A stretch of DNA of 64,000 nt from Chloracidobacterium sp. (lineage in GTDB: Bacteria; Acidobacteriota; Blastocatellia; Chloracidobacteriales; Chloracidobacteriaceae), in the NCBI GenBank assembly GCA_025057975.1, contig JANWUV010000014.1:1-64000 (forward strand), written 5' to 3'. Each line of letters opens with the position of its first letter. The first letter of the stretch is position 1. Of this stretch, positions 37,688-45,772 are shown one piece after another. Under the pieces are notes generated by a model. The model saw only the letters and a program-made list of their open reading frames with translations. It had not been told where the DNA came from and ran no database searches. A program made the translations under genes and the position numbers.

Positions 37688-38277
37688 TTTGTGCGCCAAA
37701 CGTCGCCGAGGCATCCAACCGGTGTCGGTGAATGTCCGGCGTCAAAGGCGCCAGAAGGATAGGAGCGCTTTGCAGACCGAGAAAGGAAACGGTTTGGCGT
37801 CCTACACATCTGCAGCGCTCCGCACCGGCTTGTCAGATGCCGCCCGCCGGCGAGCTTGCAGCGTTATCGCGGCCGGCACAGTCGCTTACCGCCGAAAACG
37901 TGACCAACGCGATGGCAGCAAGCTTACGATTGTCACCCTATGCCGCCTGTCTGCACACAGTGGATCTCTTCCGGCGTCACGGTGCTGCATCCGCTCGGTG
38001 GCTGCGCTTACTGCGCACGTTCAAGTTTTGGTGGTTTCAACTTCGGTGGGGGTGTCGCCCGCTGAATCAGCTGCGCACAGGCGAGGCTCTCCAGTATGCT
38101 CTGTCGCCGTGTTTCAATCTCTTGGTTACGCGCAGCGATCTACATTTCGCAGCTTCGCGCGGCGATTTCCACATTCCTAGCCGCAAGCTCTTCGTTCCTG
38201 CGCGTCACTCTATGCCGTCCGCTCTGCTACCTTCGGCTTCAGTCTCCGAACTCCGCAACGTCAACCGCTACAGCCGC
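37688..38277. other. 590-bp stretch with coding debris
   Basis: No intact gene. The right half contains a minus-strand remnant of a SpoIIE-phosphatase linker (see 37991-38220); the left half shows only short frames with stops. Confidence 0.5.
37991..38220 (-). pseudogene. Remnant of coiled-coil linker of a TPR-SpoIIE (PP2C-type) phosphatase
   Basis: One minus-strand frame reads RRNEELAARNVEIAARSCEM, a TAG, IAARNQEIETRRQ, then SILESLACAQLIQRATPPPK. The SIxxAxxIQxAxLPP pattern after an R/E-rich coiled coil is the hallmark linker that precedes SpoIIE-type phosphatase domains in TPR-phosphatase regulators. The TAG replaces a likely CAG. A TAA follows after LERAQ, and no phosphatase domain is readable downstream. 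The intact TPR gene lies immediately upstream on the same strand, so the two were probably one gene. Confidence 0.5.
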
Positions 38278-39117
38278 TCAAGCCTGTTCTGCAAGGATCG
38301 TTCGGGCGCGGGCGAAACAGGCCTCAGCCTGTAGGCGACGGCCCTGCCGGTCGTGCAGGACGCCCAAGTTCTTGAGCGTTTCGGCGACTTTGGGGTGGTT
38401 TTCGCCCAACCGCCGCTCAAAAATATCCAGCGCCCGCTCTAGGAGCGCCTGCGCCTCATCGTACTTGCCGCGCAGATCACACGACACGGCCAAATTGTTG
38501 AGCGTCACGGCGACCGAAAGATCATCCGGGCCATGCGCCCGCTCTCGGATTGCCAGCGCCCGGCGCAGCGCTGCCTCAGCCTGAGCATAGTCACCGTCTT
38601 GGTCGCACATCCGCGCCATTTCACTCAAAAGCGGCGCAATGTGCAGCGTGTCGTGACCATGCAGCGCCTCGAGGAAGGCGATCGCCCGGTCATAGAGCTT
38701 GATTGCCTCGGCAATGCGGTCATCATCGGCCAGCATTTGGGCCAGATTCGTCAGGCTGGTCACAAAGCCACCGTAGCCGATTTCCAGCGCCTTGGCGTCG
38801 GCTTCTATCGCCCGCCGATAGACAGCTTCGGCCTGCGCCGTCTCGCCCAGCATGTCAAACGTCATCGCCAAGTTGTTGAGGCAAGCAGCGAAACGGGGAT
38901 CAGTCTCGCCAAAGCGACGCGCTTCACGAGTCGCCTCTGAAAAAAGAAGTTGCGCCTTTTCGTAGTCGCCGGCCTCAAACGCCTTCACGCCGGCCTTCCA
39001 GTACCGTTTCCACTGATTACGCCGGCGCTTCTGATTCTGAACGCGGGCAAAGGCCTCCCGCTGAGCATCCGTTTTGAGTTCCTCTGGACAAACCAGAACG
39101 TCAGGCGACTCGCTCAC
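38278..39117 (-). CDS. TPR-repeat protein, possibly the surviving half of a TPR-phosphatase
   Basis: 279 residues. A short basic head is followed by five or six TPR-10/TPR-12 units with the 42-residue kinesin-light-chain-like period (LNNLAMTFDMLGETAQAEAVY, LTNLAQMLADDDRIAEAIKLY, LNNLAVSCDLRGKYDEAQALL, LKNLGVLHDRQGRRLQAEACF). No signal peptide, so cytoplasmic protein-protein contact is likely. It ends in ILAEQA about 60 bp before readable phosphatase-linker debris. Confidence 0.8.
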   Translation of the reverse strand: MSESPDVLVCPEELKTDAQREAFARVQNQKRRRNQWKRYWKAGVKAFEAGDYEKAQLLFSEATREARRFGETDPRFAACLNNLAMTFDMLGETAQAEAVYRRAIEADAKALEIGYGGFVTSLTNLAQMLADDDRIAEAIKLYDRAIAFLEALHGHDTLHIAPLLSEMARMCDQDGDYAQAEAALRRALAIRERAHGPDDLSVAVTLNNLAVSCDLRGKYDEAQALLERALDIFERRLGENHPKVAETLKNLGVLHDRQGRRLQAEACFARARTILAEQA

Positions 39118-39137
39118 CTTGGTTCAGTCCCTCCTTG

Positions 39138-40598
39138 TCAGAGCTTCACACACACGTTTTTGAGTTCGGCGTAAAAATCGAGCGAGTGGCGACCGCCCTC
39201 GCGCCCGATACCACTGAGCTTCATACCGCCAAAGGGCGTCCGCAGATCACGCAAAAACCAGCTGTTAATCCAGACGACGCCGACTTCAAGCGCCTGCGCC
39301 ACCCGATGAGCGCGCGCCAGATGGCTTGTCCAGAGCGCCGCGCACAACCCGTAATCCCCAGCGTTGGCAAGCGCGATAGCTTCCTCCTCGTCGTCAAAGG
39401 GTGCAACATGGCAGACGGGGCCAAAAATTTCCTCCGTAACGCAGGCCGATTGTTCTGGTAGTCCCGTCCAGACGGTCGGTTCGACGAAGTAACCGTTGTC
39501 ATAAGGGGGCGGTAGGTCAGGAATGCCGCCGCCCGTGTGAACCTCCGCTCCGGCGGCGCGCGCCGCCGCGTAATAGCTCAACACCTTCTCGCGGTGCGCC
39601 GCCGAAATCAGCGGCCCTAGGGTCGTCGTCGCATCTTCCGGAGGGCCGGGACGGAGCTGGCGTGCTTCACGAACCAACGCCGCGACAAACCGCTCAAAGA
39701 TGGGACGCTCGACATAGACGCGCTCTGAGCAGAGGCAAACCTGCCCGCCGTTGAGGAAGCTTGAGCGCGCCACGCCCGCGACGGCGCGTTCAAAGTCGGC
39801 GTCGGCAAAGACAATCGCCGCGTTTTTGCCGCCCAGCTCAAAGGACAGGCGCTTGGTACGGGCCGCCGCCGTCCGCATGATCGCCTGCCCGGTGCGCGTC
39901 TCGCCGGTGAACGTAATCGCCGCCACGTCGGGATGCGCCACCAGCCATTCCCCGACGCTTTCCGGGCCGAAGCCATGCACGACGTTGTACACGCCTGGCG
40001 GAACGCCCGCTGCCGCCATGACCTCAGCCAGCAGCGTCGCCGTCGCCGGGGTTTCTTCGGACGGCTTGACAACCACCGTGTTGCCCATCGCCAGTGCCGG
40101 CGCCACCTTCCATGTCAGCAGCAGCAGCGGCAGATTCCACGGGCAAATGACGCCCACAACGCCCAGCGGTCGCCGCAGGCTGTAGTTGAGCGCCCCTGCG
40201 CCGTCGTCCGTGTGCGTTTCAAAGCACTCCGTCCCAAGCCCAGCGGCCAGATCGGCAAAGGTACGGAAGTTCGCCGCACCGCGTGGAATGTCAAGCGTAC
40301 GCGCCAGTCCGTAGGGTTTCCCGGTGTCAGCGACTTCGGCGCGCAGAAACTCATCAAATCGGGCTTCAATGCCGTCGGCGACACGCCGCAGTAGGCGTAC
40401 GCGCTCTGCGATAGGTGTTTGACGCCACGTCCGGAAAGCATCTTTGGCGGCGGCCACAGCACGGTCAACGTCTGTCTCAGTCGCCAACGCGACTTCTGCC
40501 GCAACGACACCAGTCGCCGGATCGTAATCGGGAAAGGTTTCGCCGCTTGCCCCGTCACCGTACGCCCCGGCAATGAACAGTCGCCACCGTTGACGCAT
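39138..40598 (-). CDS. Aldehyde dehydrogenase (NAD+), 2-hydroxymuconic-semialdehyde/betaine-aldehyde type
   Basis: 486 residues, normal for the family. PWNLPLLLLTWKVAPALAMGN and KPSEETP form the NAD site; FTGETRTG precedes the catalytic Glu in ELGGKN, and the nucleophile Cys is in NGGQVCLCSERV. C-terminal FGGMKLSGIGREGG is also typical. It oxidises an aldehyde to an acid, but the substrate cannot be told from sequence. A lipase-like gene ends 16 nt from its start on the same strand, so the two may be co-transcribed. Confidence 0.93.
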   Translation of the reverse strand: MRQRWRLFIAGAYGDGASGETFPDYDPATGVVAAEVALATETDVDRAVAAAKDAFRTWRQTPIAERVRLLRRVADGIEARFDEFLRAEVADTGKPYGLARTLDIPRGAANFRTFADLAAGLGTECFETHTDDGAGALNYSLRRPLGVVGVICPWNLPLLLLTWKVAPALAMGNTVVVKPSEETPATATLLAEVMAAAGVPPGVYNVVHGFGPESVGEWLVAHPDVAAITFTGETRTGQAIMRTAAARTKRLSFELGGKNAAIVFADADFERAVAGVARSSFLNGGQVCLCSERVYVERPIFERFVAALVREARQLRPGPPEDATTTLGPLISAAHREKVLSYYAAARAAGAEVHTGGGIPDLPPPYDNGYFVEPTVWTGLPEQSACVTEEIFGPVCHVAPFDDEEEAIALANAGDYGLCAALWTSHLARAHRVAQALEVGVVWINSWFLRDLRTPFGGMKLSGIGREGGRHSLDFYAELKNVCVKL

Positions 40599-40613
40599 GG
40601 GCTGGCCTCCGCG

Positions 40614-41297
40614 TCACTGGATGTACCGCGCCCAGCGCGGCAGGGTCGTATCGTACCACGCCGGCCGGTTAGGGACGTGCTGGACGCCTTCGCAAACTTC
40701 GTTCGTGGCACCTTCAAGCTGTCCGCTTTCGACCGGTACAACGCCGTCGCCCCAGACGTTTCCATCGCCACACACCAGCCGATAACTCTGATAGGCCGCC
40801 ATGGCTTCGAGTGTTCCTGGGAACTCCCCACGAATGGCGCGGCCAATGAGCGCGACGTAGCGTACTCGTGCGTAGAACGCTCCCGGATAATGTCCGTTGA
40901 CGAAATCCATCGTGCGGCGCGTCCACGACAGCAGGCTGTGGTGCGGACAGCCGAGCGTCACGAGGGTCGCCGTCCGCCGCCACCCGCCGTAGGCGACGCC
41001 ATCGTAGTCATCCTCGCCCAGATAGAGCCGCGCCACCACGCCGCCGGCGCTGTGGGTGACGAAGTTGACGAACTTGGCATCGTGCGTGCGGCGGGTTTGT
41101 TCGACCGTCGTGTGGGTAAGTTCAAGTAGGTTGCGGTAGCTGCCCGTCACCGAGGCGTATAGCCAACTGGCTTGGGTTAGCGGGACAATGGCGACGGGAA
41201 CGCGGCAAGTCGTCTCTAGCAGCGTCGCCAGCGGTTGATAGGCCGCCCAATCCAGCAGGAAGCCGCCGACGATGACGATGGGGTAGCGATGCGCCAC
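40614..41297 (-). CDS. Alpha/beta-hydrolase, lipase-like
   Basis: 227 residues. The nucleophile elbow is FVTHSAGGVVARLYL, preceded by IVIVGGFLLDW as the oxyanion-hole strand. A later Asp (WGDGVVPVESG) and the His in EGVQHVPNRPAW complete a plausible Ser-Asp-His triad. No signal peptide. It resembles triacylglycerol-lipase/PGAP1-like proteins found in cyanobacteria and plants. The substrate is unknown. Confidence 0.8.
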   Translation of the reverse strand: MAHRYPIVIVGGFLLDWAAYQPLATLLETTCRVPVAIVPLTQASWLYASVTGSYRNLLELTHTTVEQTRRTHDAKFVNFVTHSAGGVVARLYLGEDDYDGVAYGGWRRTATLVTLGCPHHSLLSWTRRTMDFVNGHYPGAFYARVRYVALIGRAIRGEFPGTLEAMAAYQSYRLVCGDGNVWGDGVVPVESGQLEGATNEVCEGVQHVPNRPAWYDTTLPRWARYIQ

Positions 41298-41520
41298 GGA
41301 GTTCCTTGCTCGAAAACGGGTTACTCGCCGTCATTTTATACATTGGGGTTGGCGTTCCCGGCTTCCTATGTGTTTGTTTTTCGGCGAATTTCAACCGTGT
41401 GAAGCGAATCGGCTGCGGACGGGTGCTCTGCTCAAAAACGGAACACGCCGACGCCAACAGCAGGCAATCTAGCCCGGTCAAAACAGCCCGCCGCATTACC
41501 CAAAACCAATCTTTTCCTAA

Positions 41521-42528
41521 CTATGAGGCCGCTGGCACAGCAGCACGCTTTTCTTTGAACGGCACACGTGGATAAAGGCCCAGCGTTGCTAGAAGTTGTG
41601 CGTCCTCATCGTAGTCATTCGTTGGCGACGCTTTGGTTAGCATTATCTTAGCGTCGCTTGAAAAAATCGAATTGGCGCCAGCCAAGAAACACAATGCCTG
41701 CGCTTCGTCGGACAACTGTGTCCGACCGGCAGAGAGCCGAATTATCGAACACGGCATGACAATCCGCGCCGTAGCAATGACGCGCAGCGTTTCCCAGAGA
41801 GAGACATCGGCTTGGTCGGCCAGCGGCGTGCCCGGTACGCGCGTCAGGATATTGATCGGCACGGATTCCGGGTGTGGCTGCATTGTCGCCAGCGTATGGA
41901 GCAATCCGATCCGGTCGTCCACGCTTTCTCCAAGGCCGAGAATGCCGCCGGTACAGAGCGTGACGCCGGTTTTGCGGACATTCGCCAACGTCGCCAGCCG
42001 GTCGTCGTATGTGCGGGTGGTCGTGACGCGGCCGTAGTACTCGCGTGACGTGTCAAGGTTGTGGTTGTAGGCGTACAGCCCGGCTTCTTCGAGCCGCCGC
42101 GCCTGCGTTTCGGTAAGCATCCCAAGCGTACAGCAGACTTCGACGCCTAGGGCGTTGACGCTGCGCACCATGTCAAGCACCGCCTCAAACTGCGCGTCGT
42201 CACGTACGTTGCGCCACGCCGCACCCATACAGATGCGACTGACGCCGTTGGCTTTGGCGCGCTTAGCGATAGCGATGACTTCCGCCTTGTCCATCAGCGG
42301 TTGCGCTGTAATCCCAGTTTTGTAGTGCGCCGACTGTGCACAGTAACCGCAATCCTCCGGGCAACCACCGGTTTTGATGGAAACGAGCCGGCACACCTGC
42401 ACTTCGCGCGGGTCATGGTGGGCGCGGTGGACAGTCGCCGCGCGATAAACAAGTTCCAGCGCAGGCGTATCGTGGATGGCGCGGATTTCCTCGCGTGTCC
42501 AGTCGTAACGAAGAGGCAATGATGACAT
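41521..42528 (-). CDS. bioB: Biotin synthase
   Basis: 335 residues. Radical-SAM motif [11 protein letters not shown] (C-x3-C-x2-C) near residue 55, a [13 protein letters not shown] segment and the [2Fe-2S] ligands of BioB (the Cys in VEVCCTLGM, the Cys in GVTLCTGG and the Arg in IIRLSAGRT). It inserts sulfur into dethiobiotin. ATG 42528 (MSSLPLRYD) is preferred to a TTG at 42546. No other bio genes are adjacent. Confidence 0.97.
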   Translation of the reverse strand: MSSLPLRYDWTREEIRAIHDTPALELVYRAATVHRAHHDPREVQVCRLVSIKTGGCPEDCGYCAQSAHYKTGITAQPLMDKAEVIAIAKRAKANGVSRICMGAAWRNVRDDAQFEAVLDMVRSVNALGVEVCCTLGMLTETQARRLEEAGLYAYNHNLDTSREYYGRVTTTRTYDDRLATLANVRKTGVTLCTGGILGLGESVDDRIGLLHTLATMQPHPESVPINILTRVPGTPLADQADVSLWETLRVIATARIVMPCSIIRLSAGRTQLSDEAQALCFLAGANSIFSSDAKIMLTKASPTNDYDEDAQLLATLGLYPRVPFKEKRAAVPAAS

Positions 42529-42561
42529 GGGCGAAGCGTTGACCAAACGTGAAAAGATGGC

Positions 42562-43431
42562 TCAAAACACGACCACCATGGTCGGGTAGAGCGGAGCCGT
42601 CCAGACGGGACTGACGTAGTACGGGCTCAGGTAAGGCGTATAGTACACATACGGGTCGGCTATCACAAAGTCGTAGTCATAGACGGTCTCCGTGGTCGTC
42701 GTGGTGGTTGTTGTCGTCGGTTGGAGCGCCTGCTGTTCGGCTTCAATTTCCTTTCCGCGCCGCACCAGTTCCAGCATGATTTGCCCGCCGCGCGTCAGTA
42801 GGTCATGCATCACGTCATCGGGCGTGACCTCTATCGTCCGGCTGGGGTCATTCGGGTCGGTTGTCGTGTAGCCAAGTTCACAGGGATGCAGATTGGAGTT
42901 GACGATGGCAAGGATTTCGTCCCACAGCTCGCCCGACAACACCCCCAACTCCCACTTGCCGTCGGCGTAGTTGTCAAAGCGTCCCTCCATCACAAACGAC
43001 ATAAAGACGATCTCAACCGGATCGAGCTTCTTGTAGATGGCGACGGCGACGCGCAAATCTTCCCACCGCTCTTGCTGGAGATAGAGCCGCCAGCCGTCGT
43101 CGTCGAAGTCGTAGTACCGCTCAAAGGCAAACTCGCCAGTCGCCAAATCCACGGCGCAGTAGATGTCATAGACGGTGAGGTACTCTTCGTACCGCTGACG
43201 AAACCGACGGACGCGCTCCTTCCCTTCTTCGGTAGGGACGTAGTACGCGCCCTGAATGTCAATCAGACGCTCATTGAATAACGTCTGAATGACATCCTTA
43301 AGCGCCATTTCGTCCGGGTCGGTCGGCGCAACGGCGAACTTCCGTCCTTTGCGCACCATTTTGTCGAGCACAAAAATGCTTGCGAACCCGACGCGCTGGG
43401 CGTTGGTCAGCGTATAGCGTTGTTTTTCCAT
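42562..43431 (-). CDS. Hypothetical protein with poly-Thr run and Tyr/Pro-rich C-terminus
   Basis: 289 residues with AGGAAAGG before the ATG. Residues 1-75 look like a winged-helix domain (TNAQRVGFASIFVLDKMV, then LFNERLIDIQGAYYVPTEEG). The middle has an acidic FERYYDFDDDGWRLYLQ segment. After about residue 235 there is a run of nine Thr, then a Tyr/Pro/Val-rich tail (VYYTPYLSPYYVSPVW). No signal peptide. I do not recognise the family. Both this tail and the next gene share aromatic/Pro low complexity. Confidence 0.65.
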   Translation of the reverse strand: MEKQRYTLTNAQRVGFASIFVLDKMVRKGRKFAVAPTDPDEMALKDVIQTLFNERLIDIQGAYYVPTEEGKERVRRFRQRYEEYLTVYDIYCAVDLATGEFAFERYYDFDDDGWRLYLQQERWEDLRVAVAIYKKLDPVEIVFMSFVMEGRFDNYADGKWELGVLSGELWDEILAIVNSNLHPCELGYTTTDPNDPSRTIEVTPDDVMHDLLTRGGQIMLELVRRGKEIEAEQQALQPTTTTTTTTTETVYDYDFVIADPYVYYTPYLSPYYVSPVWTAPLYPTMVVVF

Positions 43432-43562
43432 AACCTTTCCTTCCTTGACCTGCCTGTTCCGCGCTTCGTCTGCTTTCCAAGACAGTGGAGCAAGTAGCCC
43501 CTAAACCAAACCGTTGACGCGGTTCACACCGGGGGCATCACTACACCTATACGGGAACTGCT

Positions 43563-44546
43563 CTAGTTGCGTCGGCCGCGTGTGTTGAAGTTGCGCGCCG
43601 GCGGCGGCGTCGGACGTACGGCGGTCGGCGGCGTCGGACGAGCTATAGGCGGCGGTGTGGCCGGACGCGGCACAGCGGTCGGTGGTGGGACGCTGCGCTG
43701 CATCGCTGGTCCACGCCCAAAGCCGCCCGACGCGACCGGGCGATTGTTGTCGCGCTGCTGGAACTGGCGCTGTGTCTGCGGCGGCTGCGTCAGAGGCTGC
43801 CGAACGAACGGGGCAACCTTGCCGGCGTTGGGTGAAACAGCCGTCGAGCGAATCGGCGGTTGCGCCGTCCGCTGCGCCGGAACATCGCGGGTGTAGGTCG
43901 TCACGGTCGTCCGGTAGGTCGCCACCGGTACGGGCGCATAAGGGCGGTAGTAGGCCGGAAACGCGCCGAAGCTGTAGGGCGAAACATAGAACGCCGGGCG
44001 CGGTGCGAGCGCCCACGCAAGGAAAAGCGCCGTCGCAATCGGCAGCACGGCAGAGTAATAGACGTCCGGGCCGTAGACCGTTGGATGCCCTTGCACCTGC
44101 ACAACAGCTTCCTGTCGCCCCGGCGTCTGCTCGATGCGTAGGTTGGCGACTTCCTGCTCCTGACCGTCCTTAAGCAGCGCTACGAAGGAAAAATTTTTTG
44201 TATTACCGCCGCCGTACTCCTGAACGCGAATGTAATCCACGTTGCCGTCTTCATCGAGGTCGAGGTTGTTGATAGAGCCCGGCTGGTTTAGTAAGCGTTC
44301 CAGTTCTTCTGCATTTTTCGCCTGTTTGGTCAGACCGATGAGCGCCTGTAAGTCAAGCCCTTGGCCGGGGACGTTGCTCGTTGCTGTGACCGTCGAAGGG
44401 TTGGACGGCGGGGCGCTCACTGGCTGCGGTTGATAGGCCGAGCGCGACGAGGAACAGGCGAAACATCCGCCGGTAAGCAATGCGGCAAGTCCCAGCGCAA
44501 TGCCGCGCATCCACAGGCTGGCCGTGGAAGCCATTGGTGACGTCAT
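43563..44546 (-). CDS. Putative lipoprotein with Asp-rich loop and Pro/Thr-rich repeat tail
   Basis: 327 residues from ATG 44546 with AAGGAG upstream. The signal peptide LGLAALLTGGCFACSS contains a possible lipobox Cys. Residues 90-130 carry NLDLDEDGNVDYIRVQEYG, a calcium-loop-like motif. One hydrophobic segment (AVLPIATALFLAWALAP) lies near 170. The last 150 residues are Pro/Thr/Arg/Gln-rich with short repeats (PTPPTAVRPTPPP), probably disordered and surface-exposed. Function unknown. Confidence 0.65.
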   Translation of the reverse strand: MTSPMASTASLWMRGIALGLAALLTGGCFACSSSRSAYQPQPVSAPPSNPSTVTATSNVPGQGLDLQALIGLTKQAKNAEELERLLNQPGSINNLDLDEDGNVDYIRVQEYGGGNTKNFSFVALLKDGQEQEVANLRIEQTPGRQEAVVQVQGHPTVYGPDVYYSAVLPIATALFLAWALAPRPAFYVSPYSFGAFPAYYRPYAPVPVATYRTTVTTYTRDVPAQRTAQPPIRSTAVSPNAGKVAPFVRQPLTQPPQTQRQFQQRDNNRPVASGGFGRGPAMQRSVPPPTAVPRPATPPPIARPTPPTAVRPTPPPARNFNTRGRRN

Positions 44547-45772
44547 GAGGCCAACTCCTTTCCATCCCTTCCCTAAGTCTGAAAACAACCCCGCGCCTAT
44601 GGCTTAGAACGCGGTGGCGCATCGGCGCAAAGCGCGCCGGTATGCGAAACGCTGAGAAACGGCGGTGCGTTCCCAAAGCCGGCGCGACACCTCCGACAAT
44701 GACCCGACCCATCGTCTCCAACTGGAGACGCGGCGTCAAACCCCGCCGGAGCTATGAGCAAACGCCTTGTTTCCACAACGACACGCGGAACGCGAGTGCG
44801 AGCTCCGCGCTCAGCTTGAACATGGCAAGTGGAAAAGCGCCGCAACTGGGAACTTAGTGACTCCTGTACCGGGGCGACGGACGCCTGCGGTGTCCGTCGT
44901 CAAAAAATTCTCACGGCATGGTGGTTGACCGTGGGTGCTGCCACGGTGTGCCCTCTATCAGGGTGTGTGCTTATTAGGTGTTACAGCGTGCGTTGTAGGA
45001 GGCGCGACCTCGGCGGCGAGTATTCTATGGCGGCTGACTGTGTTCAGAGCTGGAGGATACGCCGGCGCATCCCTCGCTTGGACAAGCGGATACCGCTCCT
45101 CGATCACCTTGTGGCGCGTCTTGAATGTAGTGTGCATTGGATACAGTCCTAAGTGGGTCGCGCCAACATTGACGCCATCGCCGTACGCTGGGGCGATGAC
45201 GGAACAACTCGGCTCTCATATACGGCCAAGCTGATGACCGGGATTGACAGGCACTCGTCGGCGCGAGTGCTCCCGCTCGAACCATCACCGAAACTCAGCT
45301 GTTTCATGAGCTTGAGGGTGGTTCACGCGAGACCCGCACGCACTGGGTTGAACAGGTGGACAACGTGCTGCCTGCCCATCATTTAGTTTATCTGGGTTAC
45401 GGCATCTGGGGAGCAACGAAGCTGATGGTTTGACCTGTCGCTCGACGGTTGATATCTCGGCGCAGGCGTGGCGGTGATTCTGCGCGCAGGACAACTCGCC
45501 GACCTGGTTCGCTGTCGTCTCCAGCGCTCGCCTGCCGATCCGGCGCGAAGTGATGCGCAGGATTGAGCTGAAGCAACGAAGCGGTGCGTTGGGCTTCCAA
45601 GCTTGAGAAGATGGATGGACAGCGAGCGACCGCCGCGTCGGCCATATGCAACCCCGACGGCGCACGGCCTTTGCGCGAGTACCCTGAAATGGCGACGGCC
45701 GACTTGGGTTCATGACGCGCGCAGCGGCTGGAAGCAATAGGCGACGCGGTGTGGGTTCAGCTCGAAAACAGC
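44547..45772. other. 1.2-kb gene-poor stretch
   Basis: No frame longer than about 150 codons, and none with recognisable protein sequence. Two plus-strand pieces near 45153-45260 (DAIAVRWGDDGTTRLSYTA) and 45273-45431 (HWVEQVDNVLPAHHLVYLG) are protein-like but lie in different frames and end at stops, consistent with a decayed gene. No tRNA-like fold or hairpin array was seen. Confidence 0.5.

Noticed and set aside
37932-38063. Plus-strand VTVLHPLGGC, resembling the HPLGGC motif of GMC oxidoreductases
   Set aside because: Only about ten residues match, no FAD motif or further family sequence is present, and the opposite strand gives a better explanation (phosphatase linker debris).
42690-42725. 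Trinucleotide-like repeat that could be read as a short tandem-repeat element
   Set aside because: It lies in frame within the hypothetical gene and encodes the Thr run; no CRISPR-like spacer pattern.
45153-45386. Plus-strand 77-codon frame with DAIAVRWGDDG
   Set aside because: The protein-like part stops halfway and continues in another frame; treated as possible decay, not as a gene.
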